DNA from: Armatimonadota bacterium
GTDB taxonomy: Bacteria > Armatimonadota > UBA5829
Assembly (NCBI GenBank): GCA_026392045.1
Contig: JAPLCU010000190.1
Span: 1-57,990 of the forward strand
DNA: 57,990 nt
Reading direction: 5' to 3'
In this document: positions 16,991 to 25,856 of the stretch, piece by piece
Layout of the letters: each line of letters begins with the position of its first letter
How positions within the stretch are numbered: the stretch's first letter is position 1
Translations under genes and position numbers: made by a program
Notes under the pieces: model-generated
Seen by the model: only the letters and a program-made list of their open reading frames with translations
What the model was told of the DNA's origin: nothing
The model's database searches: none

Positions 16991-17018
16991 TCCTCTCGCC
17001 CCGACCAAAGTTTGAGGG
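16991..17018. repeat. Second copy of the tRNA-Pro 3' end (att2)
   Basis: A direct repeat of 14406-14433 with one mismatch. It does not continue into a tRNA on its left side, so it is only the attachment half-site. It marks the right limit of the integrated segment. Confidence 0.85.
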
Positions 17019-17043
17019 AGTCCACTTAGTGGGCTCCCTTTTT
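17016..17043 (+). terminator. Terminator just beyond att2
   Basis: GGGAGTCCAC and GTGGGCTCCC form a 10-bp stem with a 3-nt loop and a TTTTT tail. It has the position expected for the original tRNA-Pro terminator before integration split the locus. Confidence 0.75.
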
Positions 17044-17045
17044 GC

Positions 17046-17369
17046 TTGATTATTACCACATCAGCAAACCAGGTACTTACTAAACCCGGGTCTTAGCTCG
17101 GTCATCGCCAACCTCAACAAACGCATATTCCACCGGATATCTCCGGCAAGTCCACTTATCCACCAACGCAGGCGATGAAGCTGTTGGGTTTCAGATCGTT
17201 AAGTCTCCTTAAGCAATCCTACTTTCCTCAGCCAGGCTATTAGAGAGTTCCTAGACCTTACGGTCAGAGTTATCTTCAATAGACTCCGGGGCCAACCCGG
17301 GCGCATTATCTTGTACCCTCTGACTCGGTATTGGTAAACTTGGAGTTGCACGTTTATGCAATCTCCTAT
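17046..17369. other. Non-coding stretch before comEC
   Basis: No gene is supported. Frames on both strands are broken. A CCGGG-containing inverted motif occurs near 17285-17305. It may contain the comEC promoter, but no clear -35/-10 pair was found. Confidence 0.35.
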
Positions 17370-19004
17370 ATGATTATTTTTATGTGGGAAGCAAGCATAA
17401 AGTTGCCCGAAGGGCGGATGGCTGCGATTGCGATGGCTTTTGCGGCGGGAATACTGGCCTCCAGCTACTTCGATCCGATTTGTTGTCTGGCGATATGCGC
17501 CGTATTTGTAGTGGCGGGGTTGGTCTCGTTTCGCGACAATAGAAGAGCAATAGTTATCATTCTTGGCGCTGTGTTTCTTCTTGGAATGTATCGTTTTTTG
17601 CTGCATATTCAGACGCCTGTGGATGATATCTCGCGAATGCCCGGCCGAGTTATAGCATTCGAGGGAAGCATAGCCGAAGACCCGGACGTTCGATCAAGCG
17701 GTACGCGAATAGTCTTAAGGGCAAACAGTGTGCAGATTGGTGATGGTTGGCATAAAGTAAGCGGGCTTGTGATGGTCACCGTTCGCCTTGCCAACAAAGA
17801 TCAAATCAGGCTTTCTTATGGAGATCGTCTGCAAATAGACGCGCATCCCTATCGCCCATTTGATCCCACAAATCCTGGTCAATTCTCATACAAAGACTAT
17901 CTCGCGAGGCAAGGCATTCACACCTGCGCGTCTGTCAGAAATTTATCTCAGATTAAGATAATCACAGGCAAATCGGGCAATTCGCTTGTAAGATCGGCGC
18001 TTGCTGCCAAAAATTGCATCGCCGCAAGCATCGAGCGCATTCATCCCAAGCAGCAAGCCTCTGTCATAATAGGAATGGTGCTTGGGACATATTCTTATCT
18101 GCCAAAAAAGACATTCGACAATTTCGCGCGCACGGGCACTTTGCACCTGTTAGCCGCATCTGGTTATAACTGCTTTATATTGCTATGGTTGGCATTACCG
18201 ATTCTGAAGCTTATTCGCCTTCCTGCTAAGTTGAGAAATATCGTCGTTATCTTGCTCTTAGTATTGTATGTGATGATGGTCGGGACGATGCCGTCGCTTA
18301 TCAGAGCAGCGATTATGTCTGGCCTATGGCTTTTGGCGCTGCCCCTTGGACGAGTCCCGAATATCAAGAATTTATTTTTCACCGCCGGGCTGGTCACACT
18401 CGCAATTCGACCTTCGGATCTCTTTGATGTTGGCTTCCAGCTGTCTTTTGCAGCCGTTTGGGCGTTGATAACGAGCGCTTCTCTCATACAATCGGCATTG
18501 GTGAGGATGGGGCTATATAACGACCCTTGGAGCATATCATCTGCCGGCAACATTCAGCAGGTAACGAACGCGCTGACGTCTCAATCCAAATTTACCCGAC
18601 GACTCAAAAATTATGCCATTTGGGACTGGTCAAGACGAGAAGTGGTCTCTGCGGCAGTCGCAACCATTACCGTGACCCTCTACACAACGCCGATCGTGGC
18701 ATATTACTTTAATAATTTCTCGCTGGTCTCGCTTCCGGCCAATGTCGCGCTTGCGCTTAGCGTGCCAATAGTGTTCGCGGTCGGGCTGATATCTGTTGTG
18801 GCCGCTAATGTGCCATATATCGGGGTTGCGGTGGGTTTTATCGGCACAAAAGTGACTGATTTCATACTCGCGATTGTCAATTACCTTGGTTCCAGCCAAT
18901 ATAGCGCGGTTACAGTGGCCACACCAGGCCCACTCGCAGTATTTGGTTATTACATTTTGCTTTTCGTCGGATTGAGCTATCTGAGGTCGAAATATGCTAA
19001 ATGA
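17370..19004 (+). CDS. comEC: ComEC/Rec2 membrane channel, N-terminal and competence domains
   Basis: A polytopic membrane protein of about 544 residues that forms the inner-membrane channel for single-stranded DNA in natural transformation. The first part has two or three helices and an OB-like soluble segment (DUF4131; IAFEGSIAEDPDVRSSGTRIVLRA). The Competence domain follows, with the typical FARTGTLHLLAASGYNCFILLW, PSLIRAAIMSGLWLLALPLGR and DLFDVGFQLSFAAVWALI. The frame opens at a TTG (17331); ATGs at 17370, 17382 and 17418 are alternatives and none has a strong Shine-Dalgarno site. The usual C-terminal metallo-beta-lactamase part is not fused but is encoded by the next gene, which overlaps by 11 bp. 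Confidence 0.88.
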   Translation: MIIFMWEASIKLPEGRMAAIAMAFAAGILASSYFDPICCLAICAVFVVAGLVSFRDNRRAIVIILGAVFLLGMYRFLLHIQTPVDDISRMPGRVIAFEGSIAEDPDVRSSGTRIVLRANSVQIGDGWHKVSGLVMVTVRLANKDQIRLSYGDRLQIDAHPYRPFDPTNPGQFSYKDYLARQGIHTCASVRNLSQIKIITGKSGNSLVRSALAAKNCIAASIERIHPKQQASVIIGMVLGTYSYLPKKTFDNFARTGTLHLLAASGYNCFILLWLALPILKLIRLPAKLRNIVVILLLVLYVMMVGTMPSLIRAAIMSGLWLLALPLGRVPNIKNLFFTAGLVTLAIRPSDLFDVGFQLSFAAVWALITSASLIQSALVRMGLYNDPWSISSAGNIQQVTNALTSQSKFTRRLKNYAIWDWSRREVVSAAVATITVTLYTTPIVAYYFNNFSLVSLPANVALALSVPIVFAVGLISVVAANVPYIGVAVGFIGTKVTDFILAIVNYLGSSQYSAVTVATPGPLAVFGYYILLFVGLSYLRSKYAK

Positions 19005-19875
19005 TAATAGAATCCGGGCATTAGCCGCCTTGGCGCTGATTACAATAGCTGTCTGGGCTTACGCACTCGCGCCAGCGGGACATACGCTGAGCTTGACGGT
19101 GATGGACGTCGGCGAGGGTCTATGCATAGTAATGCGGTCGCCAAACGGCAAAACGCTGGTGATGGACTGCGGAACCAACAGTTGGCGAAACAATGATGAT
19201 GTCGGCAAGAGCCTCGTTCTGCCATACCTGCGCAAAATGGGGGTTCGGCAGATTGATGTCGCTGTAATAAGCCATCCTCACGAAGATCACATCAGCGGGT
19301 TTGAAGGACTCTTGCAAAACTGTCCTGCCAAGCTCGTTATTGACACCAAAAGCAGCGAACATTCGCCAACCTATAACCATCTCAAGAATGAGATTCGCAG
19401 ATCGGGCGCTACATATCGCTTTGCAAAAAGAGGGCAGACCATCGAGTTTGATGACGGCGTAATCATTCAAGTTCTGAATCCACCCTCAGCAAGTGAACCC
19501 GGGCAAGATCTCAACGAAGAATCGATCGTTTTACGCGTTATATACGGCAAAACGGCATTTTTGCTCGCTGGCGACATCGGAAACGTGTCTGAGAGCGAGA
19601 TTATGAACGAGAACTTGCCCATAAGAGCGCAAGCGCTGCAAGTAGGCCATCATGGCTCGCACCAGTCAACCTCCTATAGATGGCTCGAAGCTGTTAAACC
19701 CAATGCAGCGGTTATCTCCTGCGGCCGAAACAATACTTATGGCCATCCCGCAGAAGAGACATTGGAGCGTTTGACCGATTCGGGAACCCGCGTTTACCGC
19801 ACCGATAAGAACGGCGCGGTCTCATTCTACTCCGATGGCAACTCCATAAAAGTCAACGCAATGGTCTCTCATTGA
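18994..19875 (+). CDS. ComEC-type metallo-beta-lactamase domain protein
   Basis: A 293-residue protein with one N-terminal hydrophobic segment (ALAALALITIAVWAYALAPAG) and then a COG2333 beta-lactamase fold: MDVGEGLCIVM, the metal motif SHPHEDHISGFEG, AFLLAGDIGN and VGHHGSHQSTS. In most bacteria this is the C-terminal part of ComEC, thought to act as the periplasmic nuclease that degrades the non-transported strand. Here it has its own ATG, its own membrane anchor and an 11-bp overlap with the channel gene, so the split is a real two-gene arrangement rather than a frameshift. It is probably translationally coupled. Confidence 0.9.
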   Translation: MLNDNRIRALAALALITIAVWAYALAPAGHTLSLTVMDVGEGLCIVMRSPNGKTLVMDCGTNSWRNNDDVGKSLVLPYLRKMGVRQIDVAVISHPHEDHISGFEGLLQNCPAKLVIDTKSSEHSPTYNHLKNEIRRSGATYRFAKRGQTIEFDDGVIIQVLNPPSASEPGQDLNEESIVLRVIYGKTAFLLAGDIGNVSESEIMNENLPIRAQALQVGHHGSHQSTSYRWLEAVKPNAAVISCGRNNTYGHPAEETLERLTDSGTRVYRTDKNGAVSFYSDGNSIKVNAMVSH

Positions 19876-19974
19876 TATTCTCTTTGCTCACCTCATAATT
19901 TCATCTCATTCTTTGCCGATTATATGCCATAATCATGTATGGTATACTTCACGCAACATTAGGAGAAACCCGCA

Positions 19975-21129
19975 ATGGACCTTGTCGACATAGCAAAAAT
20001 AGGACCGGCCGTCGATCAGCCGAGAAAGACTTTTGATCAAGGAGCCCTCCTTGAACTGGCGATGTCAATTCGAGAACGGGGAGTTCTGGAACCGATCATT
20101 GTCCGCCCTATCAAAGGGCAAGATAAATACGAAATAGTGATGGGTGAGCGACGCTGGCGAGCATCGCAATTGGCGGGTCTGACCCAGATTCCTGCTATCA
20201 TCAGAGAGTTGAGTGATGATGACGCCGCCACGGATGCCGTGATTGAAAACTTCCAGCGCGAAGACCTGAACCCGGTTGAGCGCGCCCGCGCCGTCAAAAA
20301 ACTGCTCGAGTTCATGCCGTGGGAGAATTGCCTTAAAACGCTTGGCGTGGCCGACTCCACAATGCGCCGTTATCTGGATTTGCTAGATCTGCCTGAAGCG
20401 ATCCTTACTGAGATCGTCACTAAGCCTGTTGATGGCGAGGGTGAATTCCTCGAGGGCCACGGTATGGCGCTGCGCGCTCTCAATGGCAATTTCAAAGTGC
20501 AGATCCGCCTGGCAAAAAAGGTCAGGATCGAGAAACTCTCCGTCGAGGACCTGAAAAAGATAGTTGCGGCTATAATAGAAGTTCCGTCTAAAGTTGAAGC
20601 CTTTTTACAGGTTCCGCTTCACGTCACGATGGAAATTCTTAGAGGGTTACAGAGACAAGCCGAGAAGAAAAAACCCTACCAGCCGAAATCAGCGCAATCG
20701 CACCTCAAATCCGTGCAGAAAGCCTGCACGGGCGTTCTGGATGTGCTCGACGAGCGGTTAGCGAACTACCTATCCGTTTCAGAGATGAACCAGCTCCTGA
20801 GCGCAACTGCAGATATTGCCGAGCAAATCACGAAGTTCAACAGAGTGATGAGAGACAGCCTGCAGCAAACCGACATAACATTCAAAGAAATATATATCCA
20901 CTGCCCTCTCTGCGGCAGGATCGAGCTTATAGGCTCTCTGAGGTGCAGTGTGTGTTGGACGATTCTCAGACGCTGCCTGGATTGCGAAAACTATGATCAC
21001 AGTTATCAGAAGTGCTCGAAAAGCGGCTGCGCAATCTATATGTCCGATGCAGAGAGCCCTGAGGAACCATCACCATCATACAAATGCGTGGATTATTTGC
21101 CTAAGTTCGATATTCAGGCAGCCGCATAG
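19975..21129 (+). CDS. ParB/Spo0J-like protein with cysteine-rich C-terminus
   Basis: A 384-residue DNA-binding protein. The ParB/Srx N-terminal domain has QPRKTFDQGALLELAMSIRERG, the CTPase-type box GERRWRASQL (residues 57-66) and ENFQREDLNPVERA. An HTH region (TLGVADSTMRRYLDLLDLP) follows. From about residue 310 the protein departs from the family: CPLC, CSVC, CLDC and C-x4-C pairs follow in quick order, suggesting one or two zinc ribbons instead of the usual ParB dimerisation domain. AGGAG precedes the ATG. No ParA lies beside it, so a role as an orphan nucleoid-occlusion-like or regulatory ParB is more likely than plasmid partition. Confidence 0.82.
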   Translation: MDLVDIAKIGPAVDQPRKTFDQGALLELAMSIRERGVLEPIIVRPIKGQDKYEIVMGERRWRASQLAGLTQIPAIIRELSDDDAATDAVIENFQREDLNPVERARAVKKLLEFMPWENCLKTLGVADSTMRRYLDLLDLPEAILTEIVTKPVDGEGEFLEGHGMALRALNGNFKVQIRLAKKVRIEKLSVEDLKKIVAAIIEVPSKVEAFLQVPLHVTMEILRGLQRQAEKKKPYQPKSAQSHLKSVQKACTGVLDVLDERLANYLSVSEMNQLLSATADIAEQITKFNRVMRDSLQQTDITFKEIYIHCPLCGRIELIGSLRCSVCWTILRRCLDCENYDHSYQKCSKSGCAIYMSDAESPEEPSPSYKCVDYLPKFDIQAAA

Positions 21130-21153
21130 TCCCAATTCTCCAAGCCATCACAA

Positions 21154-21184
21154 AGGGTGATGATCACAATTTGATCATCACCCT
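21154..21184. terminator. 13-bp hairpin after the ParB-like gene
   Basis: AGGGTGATGATCA and TGATCATCACCCT pair perfectly around CAATT. No T tract follows. The right arm runs directly into the truncated second mobile element. Confidence 0.65.
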
Positions 21185-21311
21185 AGCAGCCTTCGGATAA
21201 AGTCTGCTAATCAGCCGAACTATGCTTCGTGGGCTCCCTTTTCGCCCCGAAGCACGCTGGAGAACCTCACCCTTCGGGACGAAAAACAGTCCCGAAGTAT
21301 ATCAATTTGAC
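21182..21311. mobile_element. CCTAGCA-ended element, truncated copy
   Basis: It starts CCTAGCAGCC, followed by TTCGGATAAAGTC, and is about 90% identical to 24706-24838, including the CTTCGGGAC/GTCCCGAAG hairpin. The right terminal repeat present in the other copy is missing here, so this copy lost its right end. It lies just outside the ubiD stop. Confidence 0.75.
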
Positions 21312-21330
21312 CACTGCTGAACTGAATAAA

Positions 21331-22779
21331 TTAGCTGATGCCAAGCTCATTCCAGATGGAATCAATTTTCGCCGCCACATCGGGGCTCATCTTGATATCA
21401 TCCGGCCAAGGCCTGTCATGACCCTCGCCTGGTATCTTTTTCGTGGCATCTATGCCCATCTTGGAGCCGTAAAGGCTCTGAGGAGCCGCGTGATCGAGCG
21501 CATCAACAGGCCCGTCTGAAAAGAAAACATCTCGGCGCGGGTCTATGTTGCTCCCCAACCGCCAAATAACTTCGCTCATGTTTTGAACATCCACATCTTC
21601 GTCAAAGACAGCGATAATCTTGGTAAACATCATCTGACCGAGACCCCACAGAGCATTCACCACTTTTCGGGCTTGCATGGGGTAGCGTTTCTTTATCGAG
21701 ATAAGCGCGAGGTTATGAAAAATCCCCTCCACCGGAAGGTTCATATCCACAATCTCGGGTAACTGTGATTTTACCAGCGGGAGGAATATGCGCTCAGTGG
21801 CCTTGCCAAGGTAGCAATCCTCCATCGGCGGCTTACCAACTATCGTGGCGGGATAGACGGGGTTCTTTCTATGTGTAACGCATGTGAGGTGGAAAACCGG
21901 ATATTCCTCGGCTGGGCAATAATAGCCGGTATGGTCGCCAAAAGGTCCCTCAATGCGTCGCTCATGCGGGTCTACATAGCCCTCAAGAACGATCTCGGAC
22001 TGCGCAGGAACCTGCAGGTCGATAGTTTTGCACTGCACCATCTCCACGGGCGATTTGCGCAGGAACCCCGCGAAGATCATCTCATCGAAATCCTCAGGCA
22101 AGGGCGCAGTCGCAGCGTAGGTTATGGCAGGATCTCCCCCGAGAGCAACAGCCACCGGCATTCGCTCGCCGCGCCGCTCATACTCGGCATAGTGACGTGC
22201 GCCCACCTTGTGCAAATGCCAATGCATGCCGGTTGTCTGAGAATCATACACATGCATCCGATACATGCCCACGTTTCGCCTGCCGGTTTCAGGGTCTTTG
22301 GTGAATACCATAGGCAGAGTTATAAAAGGGCCGCCGTCCATCGGCCAGCATTTCAATATCGGCAGGAAATCAAGCGAAGCATCTTTGCCGGTTTTAACAA
22401 CATCCTGGCAGGGCGCGGTCTTAACTTCTATAGGAAACGAACTGGAAAGCTTAAGCAGTTTCGGAAGCATCATAAGCTTATCCATAAAGCTTCCCGGCGC
22501 TTCGGAATGTATCAGCGCCTCGATCTCCGCGCCGATCTCATCCAAATTCTCAACGCCCAGCGCCCAAGCCATCCGCTTCATGCTGCCGTAATGGTTAATA
22601 AGCACAGGCATGTCAGCGCCAGTCACGTTCTCGAACAGCAGCGCAGGCCCGCCGCTCTTGACCACCCTATCCGCAATCGCCGTGATTTCAAGCTGCGCGC
22701 TCACCGGATGCTGTATTCTAACAAGCTCGTTTGCTTTCTCAAGCCTGGATATATAATCTCTAAGGTTGGTATATGCCAC
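21331..22779 (-). CDS. ubiD: UbiD-family prenylated-FMN decarboxylase
   Basis: A 482-residue soluble decarboxylase of the UbiD fold, which uses prenylated FMN to decarboxylate 4-hydroxybenzoate-type or futalosine-pathway intermediates in quinone synthesis. Diagnostic stretches: GGPALLFENV, VALGGDPAITYAATAPLPE, EIVLEGYVDPHERRIEGPFGDHTGYY with the conserved Glu/Arg network, FHLTCVTHRKNPVYPATIVGKPPMED, and the C-terminal DVFFSDGPVDALDHAAPQ. The partner flavin prenyltransferase UbiX is not in the window. Its length fits the family. Menaquinone-type decarboxylases share these motifs, so the quinone pathway is not determined. Confidence 0.9.
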   Translation of the reverse strand: MAYTNLRDYISRLEKANELVRIQHPVSAQLEITAIADRVVKSGGPALLFENVTGADMPVLINHYGSMKRMAWALGVENLDEIGAEIEALIHSEAPGSFMDKLMMLPKLLKLSSSFPIEVKTAPCQDVVKTGKDASLDFLPILKCWPMDGGPFITLPMVFTKDPETGRRNVGMYRMHVYDSQTTGMHWHLHKVGARHYAEYERRGERMPVAVALGGDPAITYAATAPLPEDFDEMIFAGFLRKSPVEMVQCKTIDLQVPAQSEIVLEGYVDPHERRIEGPFGDHTGYYCPAEEYPVFHLTCVTHRKNPVYPATIVGKPPMEDCYLGKATERIFLPLVKSQLPEIVDMNLPVEGIFHNLALISIKKRYPMQARKVVNALWGLGQMMFTKIIAVFDEDVDVQNMSEVIWRLGSNIDPRRDVFFSDGPVDALDHAAPQSLYGSKMGIDATKKIPGEGHDRPWPDDIKMSPDVAAKIDSIWNELGIS

Positions 22780-22855
22780 TTCTGCTCCAATTGCGAATTA
22801 GTTCGCCTCAATTATCCTACGGAGCAGTAAACTAAGTCAAATTCTTGTTGGGAAT

Positions 22856-23010
22856 GTAAGAGCTCACTCTTGATGAGTACAATGTGAGCATGCTGAGCCC
22901 CGTCGAAGTATGCGGCTACGAAGTGACATGTAACTAAACTTGACCGCGCCCTTCGACGGAGCTCAGGATGCTAGTTTGTACGTATATACTCACGAAGAGT
23001 GAGCTGTTAC
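22856..23010. mobile_element. GTAA-ended MITE-like element, copy C (155 bp)
   Basis: Ends GTAAGAGCTCACTCTT and AAGAGTGAGCTGTTAC. It is flanked by perfect 8-bp direct repeats TTGGGAAT at 22848-22855 and 23011-23018. It lies between the divergent ubiD and fucosidase genes, about 20 bp upstream of the fucosidase promoter. Confidence 0.9.
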
Positions 23011-23031
23011 TTGGGAATCGTCATCGCGGAG

Positions 23032-23060
23032 TTGACAAAACTCTTGTGCTAATCCATAAT
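23032..23060 (+). promoter_or_regulatory. Near-consensus sigma-70 promoter for the second fucosidase
   Basis: TTGACA, exactly 17 nt, then CATAAT. The predicted start near 23067 gives a leader of about 95 nt. The adjacent MITE insertion may have changed upstream control. Confidence 0.7.
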
Positions 23061-23159
23061 GTGTTTACCGGCTTGGGGTAGATATGTGTATATGAGCAAT
23101 ATTGTTCATCCACAAACTTCCCCATTGCGCCAAAAACCTATTTCTTAGAGAGGGATACT

Positions 23160-24710
23160 ATGAAACTAAAGATCACACGTAATGTTCTTATCGCCTGCAT
23201 GTCGCTGATGGCTGCGTGCTTTATCGGCTCCGAAGCGCTCGCCGCGGATACCCCGGAATGGAAAGGCGCGACACCTGCCCCCGTGCCTGCCGGGCCATTC
23301 AAGCCCACATGGGAATCGCTGGAGAAATACACGATTCCAGAGTGGTACAAGGATGCCAAGTTCGGCATATTCATCCACTGGGGCGTCTACAGCGTGCCCG
23401 GATTCGGCAGCGAGTGGTATCCCAGGCAGATGTATCAGCAGAACTCCGGGGAATTCAAGCACCACGTTGCTACTTACGGCCCGCAGTCCAAGTTCGGCTA
23501 TAAGGATTTCATACCCATGTTCAAGGCCGAGAAATTCAATGCCAAGCAGTGGGCCGACCTCTTTAAGAAAGCCGGCGCAAAATACGTTGTGCCGGTAGCC
23601 GAGCACCACGACGGTTTTGCGATGTATGACAGCTCGCTCACCAAATGGTGCGCAGCCAAGATGGGCCCAAAACGAGACATCATAGGTGAGCTCGCCAAGG
23701 CCGTGCGGGCAGACGGCATGATCTTCGGCCTTTCCAGCCATCGCGCGGAGCACTGGTGGTTCCTCAATGGCGGAATGGCGTTCGACTCGGACGTCAAAGA
23801 CCCAAACTACTTCGATTTCTATGGCCCAGCTCAGCCCGATCGAGGCCCAAGCAAGGCCTATATGGACGACTGGCTTGCCAGGTGCCAGGAGCTCGTCGAC
23901 AAATATCACCCCCAGGTGTTCTGGTTTGATTGGTGGATAGAGCAGAATGAGTTCAAACCTTACATTCAAGACTTCGCCGCTTACTATTACAACCGCGGAG
24001 CCGAATGGAAAAAGGGCGTTGCAATCAACTACAAAAACAGAGCGTTCCCTGAGAAAGCCGCAGTGCTTGATCTTGAGCGAGGCGGACTTGGCGGCATAAG
24101 GGACTCGCTCTGGCAGACGGACACATCCGTTTCGAAGAACTCATGGGGATACATCGTAAACCAGAATTACAAGAAGTCCAACCAGATCGTGTATAACCTG
24201 ATCGACATCGTCAGCAAGAACGGCGTGATGCTCCTCAACATCGGCCCCAAGCCCGATGGTACCATCCCTGATCCCGAGCAGAAGATGCTGTTGGATATAG
24301 GCAAGTGGCTGGCCGTAAACGGCGAGGCTATCTACGGTACCCGCGCGTGGAATATCTACGGCGAGGGCCCGCAAAAGATCAGCGGCGGATCGTTCAGTGA
24401 TGGCGCCGAGTATCAGTTCTCCCCCAATGACTTCCGGTTCACCACCAAGCCTGGCACAGTCTATGCGATCACGCTCGCCTGGCCGACAGATGGTAAGCTG
24501 GTTGTAAGGTCTCTTCCAAAATCGACAGCCGGCGCGGTCACCAATGTCAGCCTGCTCGGCTACAAGGGCAAGCTGCAATGGAACCAGGACGAGACAGGCC
24601 TGTCCGTCACACTGCCGGCACAGCAGCCCTGCGAATACGCCTATTCGCTCAAGATCACCGGTAAGGGTCTCAAAGGAACCGTTCCGGTCAACACAACTCA
24701 GGCTCCCTAG
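23160..24710 (+). CDS. Secreted alpha-L-fucosidase, GH29, with C-terminal sandwich
   Basis: A 516-residue exported GH29 enzyme with signal peptide MKLKITRNVLIACMSLMAACFIGSEALAA in several short runs. Motifs: YKDAKFGIFIHWGVYSVP, VVPVAEHHDGFAMYDSS, MIFGLSSHRAEHWWF, the nucleophile region PQVFWFDWWIEQ, and NGVMLLNIGPKPDGTIPD. The last 120 residues (EYQFSPNDFRFTTKPGTVYAI...) form the C-terminal beta-sandwich usual for GH29. It differs enough from the 12.9-kb fucosidase to suggest another linkage preference. AGAGAGGGA lies upstream of the ATG. The stop codon TAG lies inside the terminal repeat of a mobile element, so the last codons may have been altered by insertion. Confidence 0.92.
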   Translation: MKLKITRNVLIACMSLMAACFIGSEALAADTPEWKGATPAPVPAGPFKPTWESLEKYTIPEWYKDAKFGIFIHWGVYSVPGFGSEWYPRQMYQQNSGEFKHHVATYGPQSKFGYKDFIPMFKAEKFNAKQWADLFKKAGAKYVVPVAEHHDGFAMYDSSLTKWCAAKMGPKRDIIGELAKAVRADGMIFGLSSHRAEHWWFLNGGMAFDSDVKDPNYFDFYGPAQPDRGPSKAYMDDWLARCQELVDKYHPQVFWFDWWIEQNEFKPYIQDFAAYYYNRGAEWKKGVAINYKNRAFPEKAAVLDLERGGLGGIRDSLWQTDTSVSKNSWGYIVNQNYKKSNQIVYNLIDIVSKNGVMLLNIGPKPDGTIPDPEQKMLLDIGKWLAVNGEAIYGTRAWNIYGEGPQKISGGSFSDGAEYQFSPNDFRFTTKPGTVYAITLAWPTDGKLVVRSLPKSTAGAVTNVSLLGYKGKLQWNQDETGLSVTLPAQQPCEYAYSLKITGKGLKGTVPVNTTQAP

Positions 24711-24855
24711 CAACCTCCGGATAAAGTCTGCTAATCAGGCGGACTATGCTTCGCGGGCTCCCTTTTCGCCCCGAAGCACGCTTGAGAACCTCACCCTTCG
24801 GGACGAAAAACAGTCCCGAAGTATATCATTGTGACTTTATCCGTGCCCTGCTAGG
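24706..24855. mobile_element. CCTAGCA-ended 150-bp element with 23-bp terminal inverted repeats
   Basis: The left end CCTAGCAACCTCCGGATAAA and the inverted right end CCTAGCAGGGCACGGATAAA agree at most positions, both continuing GTC. Inside is a perfect 9-bp hairpin, CTTCGGGAC/GTCCCGAAG (24796-24821). It encodes nothing. It fills the gap between the convergent fucosidase and trpS genes, where the hairpin may serve as a terminator. No target duplication was identified. Confidence 0.75.
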
Positions 24856-24868
24856 CGCTAAGCCCTAT

Positions 24869-25837
24869 CTAAAAATTCATCGCCTCGCGCACTTCTGCCA
24901 TTGATTCTTTTGCAACCTTGCGGGCCTTCTCAGCGCCGGCTGCAAGGACTTCGTCCAGCTTTTCAGGATGCTGTTCCAGCTCACATCGACGCTCGCGAAT
25001 AGGCGTAAGGCGCTCGTTGAGGAAGTTCGCCAGCCTCATCTTACACCCCACGCATCCGATTTTACCTGCAACGCAATCTTCGTGCATATCCGCCTGCCCG
25101 TAAGTCTTCATCAAGCCATATACCGCGCATCCCTCAGGGTGACCGGGGTCATTCTTATGGATTTTGAGCGGGTCGGTGAACATAGTGCGCACCTTCGCGA
25201 CTGTTTCTTCGGCCGTATCGGCGATGTAGATGGCGTTTTCGTAAGACTTGCTCATCTTGCGGCCATCGAGGCCAGGCATAGCGGCATACTGGGTAAGCAT
25301 CGCCTTGCAATCCGGGAAGATATCGCCGTAGAGATAATTGAACCTTCGCCCAATCTCGCGGGAAATCTCCAGGTGAGGAAGCTGATCCTGCCCCACCGGC
25401 ACCACGTTGGCCTTATAGATAAGAATATCGGCGGCCTGCAGCACAGGGTAGCCCATAAGACCCAGGCTGACGGTTTCCAGATGCAGCTGCTCCTGCTTCT
25501 CTTTGAACGAAGGCACCCGTTCAAGCCATGAGATAGGAGTGGTCATTGAAAAGAGCAGATAGAGCTCGGCATGCTCCTTGATATCCGATTGCACAAAAAT
25601 GGCGCATTTATTGGGGTCGAGCCCTGCCGCGAGAAAGTCTATTGCCACCTGGCGCCTATAGTCTTTGATAAGTTCAGTCTTATCATAGAGTGTTGTTAGC
25701 GCGTGCCAGTCCGCTATGAAGTAAAACGCCTCGTATTCATCCTGGAGTTTCACCCAATTCGCCAAAGCCCCCTCAAGATTGCCAAGGTGCAGCATGCCCG
25801 TCGGCTGCATTCCGGAAAGAAGTCTACCTTTGCTCAT
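24869..25837 (-). CDS. trpS: Tryptophanyl-tRNA synthetase
   Basis: A class Ic synthetase that charges tRNA-Trp. Of 322 residues, typical for the bacterial enzyme. The HIGH-like motif is TGMLHLGN and the KMSKS loop is GRKMSKSYEN. Other family marks are YFIADWHALTT, GYPVLQAADILIY and GQDQLPHLEISREIGRRFN. A cluster DCVAGKIGCVGCK in the C-terminal helical part carries three cysteines and may bind a metal, as seen in part of the family. It begins 19 nt after the M50 protease gene and is probably the last gene of that unit. Confidence 0.96.
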   Translation of the reverse strand: MSKGRLLSGMQPTGMLHLGNLEGALANWVKLQDEYEAFYFIADWHALTTLYDKTELIKDYRRQVAIDFLAAGLDPNKCAIFVQSDIKEHAELYLLFSMTTPISWLERVPSFKEKQEQLHLETVSLGLMGYPVLQAADILIYKANVVPVGQDQLPHLEISREIGRRFNYLYGDIFPDCKAMLTQYAAMPGLDGRKMSKSYENAIYIADTAEETVAKVRTMFTDPLKIHKNDPGHPEGCAVYGLMKTYGQADMHEDCVAGKIGCVGCKMRLANFLNERLTPIRERRCELEQHPEKLDEVLAAGAEKARKVAKESMAEVREAMNF

Positions 25838-25856
25838 AATCTAATTAACCCTCTTT

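Noticed and set aside
21871-22830. Open frame of 319 residues antisense to ubiD
   Set aside because: It is a shadow of the UbiD gene. It has His/Arg-rich, non-family sequence and no ribosome-binding site.
23166-23969. Open frame of 267 residues antisense to the second fucosidase
   Set aside because: GH29 motifs lie on the plus strand with a signal peptide and promoter. The antisense frame has no recognisable features.
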